64,000 nucleotides of DNA from Haliclystus octoradiatus (lineage: Eukaryota; Cnidaria; Staurozoa; Stauromedusae; Haliclystidae). Made by a program: the position numbers and the translations under genes. Location: assembly GCA_916610825.1 (NCBI GenBank), contig OU744452.1, positions 17,447,103 to 17,511,102 on the forward strand, in the 5' to 3' direction. The notes beneath the pieces were generated by a model. It made no database searches. It saw nothing but the letters and a program-made list of their open reading frames with translations, and was not told the origin of the DNA. Of this stretch, positions 1-15,400 are shown piece after piece (positions within the stretch are counted from its first letter, which is position 1; every line of letters begins with the position of its first letter).

Positions 1-459
1 CGCGTCAAGGCACAAGGGCTGGTGTAGTGACTTTCAGCTACTATGCCAAAATGAACATCAAAATGTCAGACCACGACAATGTTGCAGACTTTCAAGATGC
101 AGTTGACCAGTTACCGCTGATGGGATCAACAACACGAATTGACACAGGTTTGAAGCTGGTGGGTGACGAGATGTTTTCACCAAGCAACGGAGCGCAACCA
201 AGTTCAACTAACCTGCTGATTTTGCTGACAGACGGATCTCAAACTAAAGGTGCAGACGCTGTGGATCCTGGAGTGGTCGCCAGAGAACTTCGGGAACGTG
301 GCATCAAGATGATTGTCATTGGTATTGGAGCTGGAGTCAATAAAACAGAATTAAGCGGATTGGCTGGAAGCGAAAAGAGTGTCTATTATGCCACCTCGTT
401 TGACGAGCTAAAATCAGCATCATTTGTGGGCAATGTCTCTGCTCGATCATGTAAAGAAG
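1..459 (+). CDS. vWA exon A0 (partial at window edge)
   Basis: Type A vWA exon lacking its first 123 bases, so the DxSxS strand is outside the window. Codons are read from position 3 (RQGTRAGVV). The Thr loop (STTRID) and TDG motif are present. The donor GAAG|GTGAGT is phase 1. The following intron has a private base (GTGCG for GTGGG near 505). Confidence 0.95.
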
Positions 460-3400
460 GTGAGTTATTTAAAGTTTTTGTATTTGTGGTGTAAGTATTT
501 ATTTGTGCGTTTGAACAATAACGCTTCATCCTACTGTTTGGCAATATATCCTCTGCATTCAAAATTGTTTTCTTCTCATAAATTATTGTCATTAATATTT
601 CCAAATTTACTTCGATTTTTAGTGGAGAAAGTGGAAGAGACAGAATGCAATGGTTTGGCAGATATCGGATTTCTTGTGGACTCGTCTGGTAGTCTCAGGA
701 ACGAATACTTCAAAGAAAAGAACTTTGTGAAAAGTCTGAGTAGAGCCTTGAAAATTGGTCCTGGAATGAGTCAAGTCGGAGTTGTCCTCTTCAGTCACAA
801 TGCAGAATTGAAAATTAAACTATCTGATCACAATAACATTGATTCGTTCGACAAAGCTGTTGATGATTTGCCTCTACTTGGTTCGACAACACGTATAGAC
901 CTTGCATTGAAAGTTGCATACGATGAAATGTTCACCGAGAGCAACGGGGCTCGCAGGAACGTACCAAAAGTGCTTGTGCTTTTGACAGACGGGGAACAAA
1001 CGCAAGCCAGTGATTCTGTGTCTCCTGTTCTTGCGGCTACTCCTTTCCACGAGGCGGACATTAAAGTGATTGTGATCGGCATTGGTTCTGGCGTCAAACC
1101 GGCTCAGCTTGAAGACGTTGTCAAGAGCCGCAAAGATCTGTACCTGGCTGAGAACTTTGATGAATTGATATCTGACGATTTTGTCAGGAATATCACAAAA
1201 TCATCTTGTGACAAGACAGTAGGTAAGTGTGCTTGGGTATTGACATGAATCAGTTGCAGTGACGATGAAGTTTTGCTGTTTTAATGTGAATAGGATTACG
1301 TTATGGTTGATGTGATATGTGAAAATTTCACGTGTTAATGACATCAGCTGATATGTGTTTGTATTTTCTTTAGAGGCTTCTTGCAAAAGTCAGCCGTTGA
1401 ATATTGGCTTCCTTGTAGATTCATCTGGTAGCCTTCGCAACAGCTATGGCAAAGAAAAGGACTTTGTGAAATCTCTCTCGTCAGCATTTGGTTTGTCGCG
1501 TCAAGGCACAAGGGCTGGTGTAGTGACTTTCAGCTACTATGCCAAAATGAACATCAAAATGTCAGACCACGACAATGTTGCAGACTTTCAAGATGCAGTT
1601 GACCAGTTACCGCTGATGGGATCAACAACACGAATTGACACAGGTTTGAAGCTGGTGGGTGACGAGATGTTTTCACCAAGCAACGGAGCGCAACCAAGTT
1701 CAACTAACCTGCTGATTTTGCTGACAGACGGATCTCAAACTAAAGGTGCAGACGCTGTGGATCCTGGAGTGGTCGCCAGAGAACTTCGGGAACGTGGCAT
1801 CAAGATGATTGTCATTGGTATTGGAGCTGGAGTCAATAAAACAGAATTAAGCGGATTGGCTGGAAGCGAAAAGAGTGTCTATTATGCCACCTCGTTTGAC
1901 GAGCTAAAATCAGCATCATTTGTGGGTAATGTCTCTGCTCGATCATGTAAAGAAGGTGAGTTATTTAAAGTTTTTGTATTTGTGGTGTAAGTATTTATTT
2001 GTGGGTTTGAACAATAACGCTTCATCCTACTGTTTGGCAATATATCCTCTGCATTCAAAATTGTTTTCTTCTCATAAATTATTGTCATTAATATTTCCAA
2101 ATTTACTTCGATTTTTAGTGGAGAAAGTGGAAGAGACAGAATGCAATGGTTTGGCAGATATCGGATTTCTTGTGGACTCGTCTGGTAGTCTCAGGAACGA
2201 ATACTTCAAAGAAAAGAACTTTGTGAAAAGTCTGAGTAGAGCCTTGAAAATTGGTCCTGGAATGAGTCAAGTCGGAGTTGTCCTCTTCAGTCACAATGCA
2301 GAATTGAAAATTAAACTATCTGATCACAATAACATTGATTCGTTCAACAAAGCTGTTGATGATTTGCCTCTACTTGGTTCGACAACACGTATAGACCTTG
2401 CATTGAAAGTTGCATACGATGAAATGTTCACCGAGAGCAACGGGGCTCGCAGGAACGTACCAAAAGTGCTTGTGCTTTTGACAGACGGGGAACAAACGCA
2501 AGCAAGTGATTCTGTGTCTCCTGTTCTTGCGGCTGCTCCTTTCCACGAGGCGGACATTAAAGTGATTGTGATCGGCATTGGTTCTGGCGTCAAACCGGCT
2601 CAGCTTGAAGACGTTGTCAAGAGCCGCAAAGATCTGTACCTGGCTGAGAACTTTGATGAATTGATATCTGACGATTTTGTCAGGAATATCACAAAATCAT
2701 CTTGTGACAAGACAGTAGGTAAGTGTGCTTGGGTATTGACATGAATCAGTTGCAGTGACGATGAAGTTTTGCTGTTTTAATGTGAATAGGATTACGTTAT
2801 GGTTGATGTGATATGTGAAAATTTCACGTGTTAATGGCATCAGCTGATATGTGTTTGTATTTTCTTTAGAGGCTTCTTGCAAAAGTCAGCCGTTGAATAT
2901 TGGCTTCCTTGTAGATTCATCTGGTAGCCTTCGCAACAGCTATGGCAAAGAGAAGGACTTTGTGAAATCTCTCTCGTCAGCATTTGGTTTGTCGCGTCAA
3001 GGCACAAGGGCTGGTGTAGTGACTTTCAGCTACTATGCCAAAATGAACATCAAAATGTCAGACCACGACAATGTTGCAGACTTTCAAGATGCAGTTGACC
3101 AGTTACCGCTGATGGGATCAACAACACGAATTGACACAGGTTTGAAGCTGGTGGGTGACGAGATGTTTTCACCAAGCAACGGAGCGCAACCAAGTTCAAC
3201 TAACCTGCTGATTTTGCTGACAGACGGATCTCAAACTAAAGGTGCAGACGCTGTGGATCCTGGAGTGGTCGCCAGAGAACTTCGGGAACGTGGCATCAAG
3301 ATGATTGTCATTGGTATTGGAGCTGGAGTCAATAAAACAGAATTAAGCGGATTGGCTGGAAGCGAAAAGAGTGTCTATTATGCCACCTCGTTTGACGAGC

Positions 3401-6400
3401 TAAAATCAGCATCATTTGTGGGCAATGTCTCTGCTCGATCATGTAAAGAAGGTGAGTTATTTAAAGTTTTTGTATTTGTGGTGTAAGTATTTATTTGTGG
3501 GTTTGAACAATAACGCTTCATCCTACTGTTTGGCAATATATCCTGGATTCAAAATTGTTTTCTTCTCATATATTATTGTCATTAATATTTCCAAATTTAC
3601 TTCGATTTTTAGTGGAGAAAGTGGAAGAGACAGAATGCAATGGTTTGGCAGATATCGGATTTCTTGTGGACTCGTCTGGTAGTCTCAGGAACGAATACTT
3701 CAAAGAAAAGAACTTTGTGAAAAGTCTGAGTAGAGCCTTGAAAATTGGTCCTGGAATGAGTCAAGTCGGAGTTGTCCTCTTCAGTCACAATGCAGAATTG
3801 AAAATTAAACTATCTGATCACAATAACATTGATTCGTTCGACAAAGCTGTTGATGATTTGCCTCTACTTGGTTCGACAACACGTATAGACCTTGCATTGA
3901 AAGTTGCATACGATGAAATGTTCACCGAGAGCAACGGGGCTCGCAGGAACGTACCAAAAGTGCTTGTGCTTTTGACAGACGGGGAACAAACGCAAGCAAG
4001 TGATTCTGTGTCTCCTGTTCTTGCGGCTGCTCCTTTCCACGAGGCGGACATTAAAGTGATTGTGATCGGCATTGGTTCTGGCGTCAAACCGGCTCAGCTT
4101 GAAGACGTTGTCAAGAGCCGCAAAGATCTGTACCTGGCTGTGAACTTTGATGAATTGATATCTGACGATTTTGTCAGGAATATCACAAAATCATCTTGTG
4201 ACAAGACAGTAGGTAAGTGTGCTTGGGTATTGACATGAATCAGTTGCAGTGAGGATGAAGTTTTGCTGTTTTAATGTGAATAGGATTACGTTATGGTTGA
4301 TGTGATATGTGAAAATTTCACGTGTTAATGACATCAGCTGATATGTGTTTGTATTTTCTTTAGAGGCTTCTTGCAAAAGTCAGCCGTTGAATATTGGCTT
4401 CCTTGTAGATTCATCTGGTAGCCTTCGCAACAGCTATGGCAAAGAGAAGGACTTTGTGAAATCTCTCTCGTCAGCATTTGGTTTGTCGCGTCAAGGCACA
4501 AGGGCTGGTGTAGTGACTTTCAGCTACTATGCCAAAATGAACATCAAAATGTCAGACCACGACAATGTTGCAGACTTTCAAGATGCAGTTGACCAGTTAC
4601 CGCTGATGGGATCAACAACACGAATTGACACAGGTTTGAAGCTGGTGGGTGACGAGATGTTTTCACCAAGCAACGGAGCGCAACCAAGTTCAACTAACCT
4701 GCTGATTTTGCTGACAGACGGATCTCAAACTAAAGGTGCAGACGCTGTGGATCCTGGAGTGGTCGCCAGAGAACTTCGGGAACGTGGCATCAAGATGATT
4801 GTCATTGGTATTGGAGCTGGAGTCAATAAAACAGAATTAAGCGGATTGGCTGGAAGCGAAAAGAGTGTCTATTATGCCACCTCGTTTGACGAGCTAAAAT
4901 CAGCATCATTTGTGGGCAATGTCTCTGCTCGATCATGTAAAGAAGGTGAGTTATTCAAAGTTTTTGTATTTGTGGTGTAAGTATTTATTTGTGGGTTTGA
5001 ACAATAACGCTTCATCCTACTGTTTGGCAATATATCCTCTGCATTCAAAATTGTTTTCTTCTCATAAATTATTGTCATTAATATTTCCAAATTTACTTCG
5101 ATTTTTAGTGGAGAAAGTGGAAGAGACAGAATGCAATGGTTTGGCAGATATCGGATTTCTTGTGGACTCGTCTGGTAGTCTCAGGAACGAATACTTCAAA
5201 GAAAAGAACTTTGTGAAAAGTCTGAGTAGAGCCTTGAAAATTGGTCCTGGAATGAGTCAAGTCGGAGTTGTCCTCTTCAGTCACAATGCAGAATTGAAAA
5301 TTAAACTATCTGATCACAATAACATTGATTTGTTCGACAAAGCTGTTGATGATTTGCCTCTACTTGGTTCGACAACACGTATAGACCTTGCATTGAAAGT
5401 TGCATACGATGAAATGTTCACCGAGAGCAACGGGGCTCGCAGAAACGTACCAAAAGTGCTTGTGCTTTTGACAGACGGGGAACAAACGCAAGCAAGTGAT
5501 TCTGTGTCTCCTGTTCTTGCGGCTGCTCCTTTCCACGAGGCGGACATTAAAGTGATTGTGATCGGCATTGGTTCTGGCGTCAAACCGGCTCAGCTTGAAG
5601 ACGTTGTCAAGAGCCGCAAAGATCTGTACCTGGCTGAGAACTTTGATGAATTGATATCTGACGATTTTGTCAGGAATATCACAAAATCATCTTGTGACAA
5701 GACAGTAGGTAAGTGTGCTTGGGTATTGACATGAATCAGTTGCAGTGACGATGAAGTTTTGCTGTTTTAATGTGAATAGGATTACGTTATGGTTGATGTG
5801 ATATGTGAAAATTTCACGTGTTAATGACATCAGCTGATATGTGTTTGTATTTTCTTTAGAGGCTTCTTGCAAAAGTCAGCCGCTGAATATTGGCTTCCTT
5901 GTAGATTCATCTGGTAGCCTTCGCAACAGCTATGGCAAAGAGAAGGACTTTGTGAAATCTCTCTCGTCAGCATTTGGTTTGTCGCGTCAAGGCACAAGGG
6001 CTGGTGTAGTGACTTTCAGCTACTATGCCAAAATGAACATCAAAATGTCAGACCATGACAATGTTGCAGACTTTCAAGATGCAGTTGACCAGTTACCGCT
6101 GATGGGATCAACAACACGAATTGACACAGGTTTGAAGCTGGTGGGTGACGAGATGTTTTCACCAAGCAACGGAGCGCAACCAAGTTCAACTAACCTGCTG
6201 ATTTTGCTGACAGACGGATCTCAAACTAAAGGTGCAGACGCTGTGGATCCTGGAGTGGTCGCCAGAGAACTTCGGGAACGTGGCATCAAGATGATTGTCA
6301 TTGGTATTGGAGCTGGAGTCAATAAAACAGAATTAAGCGGATTGGCTGGAAGCGAAAAGAGTGTCTATTATGCCACCTCGTTTGACGAGCTAAAATCAGC

Positions 6401-9400
6401 ATCATTTGTGGGCAATGTCTCTGCTCGATCATGTAAAGAAGGTGAGTTATTTAAAGTTTTTGTATTTGTGGTGTAAGTATTTATTTGTGGGTTTGAACAA
6501 TAACGCTTCATCCTACTGTTTGGCAATATATCCTGCATTCAAAATTGTTTTCTTCTCATATATTATTGTCATTAATATTTCCAAATTTACTTCGATTTTT
6601 AGTGGAGAAAGTGGAAGAGACAGAATGCAATGGTTTGGCAGATATCGGATTTCTTGTGGACTCGTCTGGTAGTCTCAGGAACGAATACTTCAAAGAAAAG
6701 AACTTTGTGAAAAGTCTGAGTAGAGCCTTGAAAATTGGTCCTGGAATGAGTCAAGTCGGAGTTGTCCTCTTCAGTCACAATGCAGAATTGAAAATTAAAC
6801 TATCTGATCACAATAACATTGATTCGTTCGACAAAGCTGTTGATGATTTGCCTCTACTTGGTTCGACAACACGTATAGACCTTGCATTGAAAGTTGCATA
6901 CGATGAAATGTTCACCGAGAGCAACGGGGCTCGCAGGAACGTACCAAAAGTGCTTGTGCTTTTGACAGACGGGGAACAAACGCAAGCAAGTGATTCTGTG
7001 TCTCCTGTTCTTGCGGCTGCTCCTTTCCACGAGGCGGACATTAAAGTGATTGTGATCGGCATTGGTTCTGGCGTCAAACCGGCTCAGCTTGAAGACGTTG
7101 TCAAGAGCCGCAAAGATCTGTACCTGGCTGAGAACTTTGATGAATTGATATCTGACGATTTTGTCAGGAATATCACAAAATCATCTTGTGACAAGACAGT
7201 AGGTAAGTGTGCTTGGGTATTGACATGAATCAGTTGCAGTGACGATGAAGTTTTGCTTTTTTAATGTGAATAGGATTACGTTATGGTTGATGTGATATGT
7301 GAAAATTTCACGTGTTAATGACATCAGCTGATATGTGTTTGTATTTTCTTTAGAGGCTTCTTGCAAAAGTCAGCCGTTGAATATTGGCTTCCTTGTAGAT
7401 TCATCTGGTAGCCTTCGCAACAGCTATGGCAAAGAGAAGGACTTTGTGAAATCTCTCTCGTCAGCATTTGGTTTGTCGCGTCAAGGCACAAGGGCTGGTG
7501 TAGTGACTTTCAGCTACTATGCCAAAATGAACATCAAAATGTCAGACCACGACAATGTTGCAGACTTTCAAGATGCAGTTGACCAGTTACCGCTGATGGG
7601 ATCAACAACACGAATTGACACAGGTTTGAAGCTGGTGGGTGACGAGATGTTTTCACCAAGCAACGGAGCGCAACCAAGTTCAACTAACCTGCTGATTTTG
7701 CTGACAGACGGATCTCAAACTAAAGGTGCAGACGCTGTGGATCCTGGAGTGGTCGCCAGAGAACTTCGGGAACGTGGCATCAAGATGATTGTCATTGGTA
7801 TTGGAGCTGGAGTCAATAAAACAGAATTAAGCGGATTGGCTGGAAGCGAAAAGAGTGTCTATTATGCCACCTCGTTTGACGAGCTAAAATCAGCATCATT
7901 TGTGGGCAATGTCTCTGCTCGATCATGTAAAGAAGGTGAGTTATTTAAAGTTTTTGTATTTGTGGTGTAAGTATTTATTTGTGGGTTTGAACAATAACGC
8001 TTCATCCTACTGTTTGGCAATATATCCTGCATTCAAAATTGTTTTCTTCTCATATATTATTGTCATTAATATTTCCAAATTTACTTCGATTTTTAGTGGA
8101 GAAAGTGGAAGAGACAGAATGCAATGGTTTGGCAGATATCGGATTTCTTGTGGACTCGTCTGGTAGTCTCAGGAACGAATACTTCAAAGAAAAGAACTTT
8201 GTGAAAAGTCTGAGTAGAGCCTTGAAAATTGGTCCTGGAATGAGTCAAGTCGGAGTTGTCCTCTTCAGTCACAATGCAGAATTGAAAATTAAACTATCTG
8301 ATCACAATAACATTGATTCGTTCGACAAAGCTGTTGATGATTTGCCTCTACTTGGTTCGACAACACGTATAGACCTTGCATTGAAAGTTGCATACGATGA
8401 AATGTTCACCGAGAGCAACGGGGCTCGCAGGAACGTACCAAAAGTGCTTGTGCTTTTGACAGACGGGGAACAAACGCAAGCAAGTGATTCTGTGTCTCCT
8501 GTTCTTGCGGCTGCTCCTTTCCACGAGGCGGACATTAAAGTGATTGTGATCGGCATTGGTTCTGGCGTCAAACCGGCTCAGCTTGAAGACGTTGTCAAGA
8601 GCCGCAAAGATCTGTACCTGGCTGAGAACTTTGATGAATTGATATCTGACGATTTTGTCAGGAATATCACAAAATCATCTTGTGACAAGACAGTAGGTAA
8701 GTGTGCTTGGGTATTGACATGAATCAGTTGCAGTGACGATGAAGTTTTGCTGTTTTAATGTGAATATGATTACGTTATGGTTGATGTGATATGTGAAAAT
8801 TTCACGTGTTAATGACATCAGCTGATATGTGTTTGTATTTTCTTTAGAGGCTTCTTGCAAAAGTCAGCCGTTGAATATTGGCTTCCTTGTAGATTCATCT
8901 GGTAGCCTTCGCAACAGCTATGGCAAAGAGAAGGACTTTGTGAAATCTCTCTCGTCAGCATTTGGTTTGTCGCGTCAAGGCACAAGGGCTGGTGTAGTGA
9001 CTTTCAGCTACTATGCCAAAATGAACATCAAAATGTCAGACCACGACAATGTTGCAGACTTTCAAGATGCAGTTGACCAGTTACCGCTGATGGGATCAAC
9101 AACACGAATTGACACAGGTTTGAAGCTGGTGGGTGACGAGATGTTTTCACCAAGCAACGGAGCGCAACCAAGTTCAACTAACCTGCTGATTTTGCTGACA
9201 GACGGATCTCAAACTAAAGGTGCAGACGCTGTGGATCCTGGAGTGGTCGCCAGAGAACTTCGGGAACGTGGCATCAAGATGATTGTCATTGGTATTGGAG
9301 CTGGAGTCAATAAAACAGAATTAAGCGGATTGGCTGGAAGCGAAAAGAGTGTCTATTATGCCACCTCGTTTGACGAGCTAAAATCAGCATCATTTGTGGG

Positions 9401-12400
9401 CAATGTCTCTGCTCGATCATGTAAAGAAGGTGAGTTATTTAAAGTTTTTGTATTTGTGGTGTAAGTATTTATTTGTGGGTTTGAACAATAACGCTTCATC
9501 CTACTGTTTGGCAATATATCCTGCATTCAAAATTGTTTTCTTCTCATATATTATTGTCATTAATATTTCCAAATTTACTTCGATTTTTAGTGGAGAAAGT
9601 GGAAGAGACAGAATGCAATGGTTTGGCAGATATCGGATTTCTTGTGGACTCGTCTGGTAGTCTCAGGAACGAATACTTCAAAGAAAAGAACTTTGTGAAA
9701 AGTCTGAGTAGAGCCTTGAAAATTGGTCCTGGAATGAGTCAAGTCGGAGTTGTCCTCTTCAGTCACAATGCAGAATTGAAAATTAAACTATCTGATCACA
9801 ATAACATTGATTCGTTCGACAAAGCTGTTGATGATTTGCCTCTACTTGGTTCGACAACACGTATAGACCTTGCATTGAAAGTTGCATACGATGAAATGTT
9901 CACCGAGAGCAACGGGGCTCGCAGGAACGTACCAAAAGTGCTTGTGCTTTTGACAGACGGGGAACAAACGCAAGCAAGTGATTCTGTGTCTCCTGTTCTT
10001 GCGGCTGCTCCTTTCCACGAGGCGGACATTAAAGTGATTGTGATCGGCATTGGTTCTGGCGTCAAACCGGCTCAGCTTGAAGACGTTGTCAAGAGCCGCA
10101 AAGATCTGTACCTGGCTGAGAACTTTGATGAATTGATATCTGACGATTTTGTCAGGAATATCACAAAATCATCTTGTGACAAGACAGTAGGTAAGTGCGC
10201 TTGGGTATTGACATGAATCAGTTGCAGTGACGATGAAGTTTTGCTGTTTTAATGTGAATAGGATTACGTTATGGTTGATGTGATATGTGAAAATTTCACG
10301 TGTTAATGACATCAGCTGATATGTGTTTGTATTTTCTTTAGAGGCTTCTTGCAAAAGTCAGCCGTTGAATATTGGCTTCCTTGTAGATTCATCTGGTAGC
10401 CTTCGCAACAGCTATGGCAAAGAGAAGGACTTTGTGAAATCTCTCTCGTCAGCATTTGGTTTGTCGCGTCAAGGCACAAGGGCTGGTGTAGTGACTTTCA
10501 GCTACTATGCCAAAATGAACATCAAAATGTCAGACCACGACAATGTTGCAGACTTTCAAGATGCAGTTGACCAGTTACCGCTGATGGGATCAACAACACG
10601 AATTGACACAGGTTTGAAGCTGGTGGGTGACGAGATGTTTTCACCAAGCAACGGAGCGCAACCAAGTTCAACTAACCTGCTGATTTTGCTGACAGACGGA
10701 TCTCAAACTAAAGGTGCAGACGCTGTGGATCCTGGAGTGGTCGCCAGAGAACTTCGGGAACGTGGCATCAAGATGATTGTCATTGGTATTGGAGCTGGAG
10801 TCAATAAAACAGAATTAAGCGGATTGGCTGGAAGCGAAAAGAGTGTCTATTATGCCACCTCGTTTGACGAGCTAAAATCAGCATCATTTGTGGGCAATGT
10901 CTCTGCTCGATCATGTAAAGAAGGTGAGTTATTCAAAGTTTTTGTATTTGTGGTGTAAGTATTTATTTGTGGGTTTGAACAATAACGCTTCATCCTACTG
11001 TTTGGCAATATATCCTCTGCATTCAAAATTGTTTTCTTCTCATAAATTATTGTCATTAATATTTCCAAATTTACTTCGATTTTTAGTGGAGAAAGTGGAA
11101 GAGACAGAATGCAATGGTTTGGCAGATATCGGATTTCTTGTGGACTCGTCTGGTAGTCTCAGGAACGAATACTTCAAAGAAAAGAACTTTGTGAAAAGTC
11201 TGAGTAGAGCCTTGAAAATTGGTCCTGGAATGAGTCAAGTCGGAGTTGTCCTCTTCAGTCACAATGCAGAATTGAAAATTAAACTATCTGATCACAATAA
11301 CATTGATTCGTTCGACAAAGCTGTTGATGATTTGCCTCTACTTGGTTCGACAACACGTATAGACCTTGCATTGAAAGTTGCATACGATGAAATGTTCACC
11401 GAGAGCAACGGGGCTCGCAGGAACGTACCAAAAGTGCTTGTGCTTTTGACAGACGGGGAACAAACGCAAGCAAGTGATTCTGTGTCTCCTGTTCTTGCGG
11501 CTGCTCCTTTCCACGAGGCGGACATTAAAGTGATTGTGATCGGCATTGGTTCTGGCGTCAAACCGGCTCAGCTTGAAGACGTTGTCAAGAGCCGCAAAGA
11601 TCTGTACCTGGCTGAGAACTTTGATGAATTGATATCTGACGATTTTGTCAGGAATATCACAAAATCATCTTGTGACAAGACAGTAGGTAAGTGTGCTTGG
11701 GTATTGACATGAATCAGTTGCAGTGACGATGAAGTTTTGCTGTTTTAATGTGAATAGGATTACGTTATGGTTGATGTGATATGTGAAAATTTCACGTGTT
11801 AATGACATCAGCTGATATGTGTTTGTATTTTCTTTAGAGGCTTCTTGCAAAAGTCAGCCGTTGAATATTGGCTTCCTTGTAGATTCATCTGGTAGCCTTC
11901 GCAACAGCTATGGCAAAGAGAAGGACTTTGTGAAATCTCTCTCGTCAGCATTTGGTTTGTCGCGTCAAGGCACAAGGGCTGGTGTAGTGACTTTCAGCTA
12001 CTATGCCAAAATGAACATCAAAATGTCAGACCACGACAATGTTGCAGACTTTCAAGATGCAGTTGACCAGTTACCGCTGATGGGATCAACAACACGAATT
12101 GACACAGGTTTGAAGCTGGTGGGTGACGAGATGTTTTCACCAAGCAACGGAGCGCAACCAAGTTCAACTAACCTGCTGATTTTGCTGACAGACGGATCTC
12201 AAACTAAAGGTGCAGACGCTGTGGATCCTGGAGTGGTCGCCAGAGAACTTCGGGAACGTGGCATCAAGATGATTGTCATTGGTATTGGAGCTGGAGTCAA
12301 TAAAACAGAATTAAGCGGATTGGCTGGAAGCGAAAAGAGTGTCTATTATGCCACCTCGTTTGACGAGCTAAAATCAGCATCATTTGTGGGCAATGTCTCT

Positions 12401-15400
12401 GCTCGATCATGTAAAGAAGGTGAGTTATTCAAAGTTTTTGTATTTGTGGTGTAAGTATTTATTTGTGGGTTTGAACAATAACGCTTCATCCTACTGTTTG
12501 GCAATATATCCTCTGCATTCAAAATTGTTTTCTTCTCATAAATTATTGTCATTAATATTTCCAAATTTACTTCGATTTTTAGTGGAGAAAGTGGAAGAGA
12601 CAGAATGCAATGGTTTGGCAGATATCGGATTTCTTGTGGACTCGTCTGGTAGTCTCAGGAACGAATACTTCAAAGAAAAGAACTTTGTGAAAAGTCTGAG
12701 TAGAGCCTTGAAAATTGGTCCTGGAATGAGTCAAGTCGGAGTTGTCCTCTTCAGTCACAATGCAGAATTGAAAATTAAACTATCTGATCACAATAACATT
12801 GATTCGTTCGACAAAGCTGTTGATGATTTGCCTCTACTTGGTTCGACAACACGTATAGACCTTGCATTGAAAGTTGCATACGATGAAATGTTCACCGAGA
12901 GCAACGGGGCTCGCAGGAACGTACCAAAAGTGCTTGTGCTTTTGACAGACGGGGAACAAACGCAAGCAAGTGATTCTGTGTCTCCTGTTCTTGCGGCTGC
13001 TCCTTTCCACGAGGCGGACATTAAAGTGATTGTGATCGGCATTGGTTCTGGCGTCAAACCGGCTCAGCTTGAAGACGTTGTCAAGAGCCGCAAAGATCTG
13101 TACCTGGCTGAGAACTTTGATGAATTGATATCTGACGATTTTGTCAGGAATATCACAAAATCATCTTGTGACAAGACAGTAGGTAAGTGTGCTTGGGTAT
13201 TGACATGAATCAGTTGCAGTGACGATGAAGTTTTGCTGTTTTAATGTGAATAGGATTACGTTATGGTTGATGTGATATGTGAAAATTTCACGTGTTAATG
13301 ACATCAGCTGATATGTGTTTGTATTTTCTTTAGAGGCTTCTTGCAAAAGTCAGCCGTTGAATATTGGCTTCCTTGTAGATTCATCTGGTAGCCTTCGCAA
13401 CAGCTATGGCAAAGAGAAGGACTTTGTGAAATCTCTCTCGTCAGCATTTGGTTTGTCGCGTCAAGGCACAAGGGCTGGTGTAGTGACTTTCAGCTACTAT
13501 GCCAAAATGAACATCAAAATGTCAGACCACGACAATGTTGCAGACTTTCAAGATGCAGTTGACCAGTTACCGCTGATGGGATCAACAACACGAATTGACA
13601 CAGGTTTGAAGCTGGTGGGTGACGAGATGTTTTCACCAAGCAACGGAGCGCAACCAAGTTCAACTAACCTGCTGATTTTGCTGACAGACGGATCTCAAAC
13701 TAAAGGTGCAGACGCTGTGGATCCTGGAGTGGTCGCCAGAGAACTTCGGGAACGTGGCATCAAGATGATTGTCATTGGTATTGGAGCTGGAGTCAATAAA
13801 ACAGAATTAAGCGGATTGGCTGGAAGCGAAAAGAGTGTCTATTATGCCACCTCGTTTGACGAGCTAAAATCAGCATCATTTGTGGGCAATGTCTCTGCTC
13901 GATCATGTAAAGAAGGTGAGTTATTTAAAGTTTTTGTATTTGTGGTGTAAGTATTTATTTGTGGGTTTGAACAATAACGCTTCATCCTACTGTTTGGCAA
14001 TATATCCTCTGCATTCAAAATTGTTTTCTTCTCATAAATTATTGTCATTAATATTTCCAAATTTACTTCGATTTTTAGTGGAGAAAGTGGAAGAGACAGA
14101 ATGCAATGGTTTGGCAGATATCGGATTTCTTGTGGACTCGTCTGGTAGTCTCAGGAACGAATACTTCAAAGAAAAGAACTTTGTGAAAAGTCTGAGTAGA
14201 GCCTTGAAAATTGGTCCTGGAATGAGTCAAGTCGGAGTTGTCCTCTTCAGTCACAATGCAGAATTGAAAATTAAACTATCTGATCACAATAACATTGATT
14301 CGTTCGACAAAGCTGTTGATGATTTGCCTCTACTTGGTTCGACAACACGTATAGACCTTGCATTGAAAGTTGCATACGATGAAATGTTCACCGAGAGCAA
14401 CGGGGCTCGCAGGAACGTACCAAAAGTGCTTGTGCTTTTGACAGACGGGGAACAAACGCAAGCAAGTGATTCTGTGTCTCCTGTTCTTGCGGCTGCTCCT
14501 TTCCACGAGGCGGACATTAAAGTGATTGTGATCGGCATTGGTTCTGGCGTCAAACCGGCTCAGCTTGAAGACGTTGTCAAGAGCCGCAAAGATCTGTACC
14601 TGGCTGAGAACTTTGATGAATTGATATCTGACGATTTTGTCAGGAATATCACAAAATCATCTTGTGACAAGACAGTAGGTAAGTGTGCTTGGGTATTGAC
14701 ATGAATCAGTTGCAGTGACGATGAAGTTTTGCTGTTTTAATGTGAATAGGATTACGTTATGGTTGATGTGATATGTGAAAATTTCACGTGTTAATGACAT
14801 CAGCTGATATGTGTTTGTATTTTCTTTAGAGGCTTCTTGCAAAAGTCAGCCGTTGAATATTGGCTTCCTTGTAGATTCATCTGGTAGCCTTCGCAACAGC
14901 TATGGCAAAGAGAAGGACTTTGTGAAATCTCTCTCGTCAGCATTTGGTTTGTCGCGTCAAGGCACAAGGGCTGGTGTAGTGACTTTCAGCTACTATGCCA
15001 AAATGAACATCAAAATGTCAGACCACGACAATGTTGCAGACTTTCAAGATGCAGTTGACCAGTTACCGCTGATGGGATCAACAACACGAATTGACACAGG
15101 TTTGAAGCTGGTGGGTGACGAGATGTTTTCACCAAGCAACGGAGCGCAACCAAGTTCAACTAACCTGCTGATTTTGCTGACAGACGGATCTCAAACTAAA
15201 GGTGCAGAGGCTGTGGATCCTGGAGTGGTCGCCAGAGAACTTCGGGAACGTGGCATCAAGATGATTGTCATTGGTATTGGAGCTGGAGTCAATAAAACAG
15301 AATTAAGCGGATTGGCTGGAAGCGAAAAGAGTGTCTATTATGCCACCTCGTTTGACGAGCTAAAATCAGCATCATTTGTGGGCAATGTCTCTGCTCGATC

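Noticed and set aside
828-1097. Open frames on the minus strand repeated in every B exon, and others on both strands spanning exon ends into introns
   Set aside because: They recur only because the array is identical; the plus-strand vWA frame with splice sites explains the sequence. They are shadows.
424-1248. Long plus-strand frames starting in the end of an A exon and running through the intron into B
   Set aside because: The vWA part is real but starts at the splice acceptor; the leading residues are intron translation.
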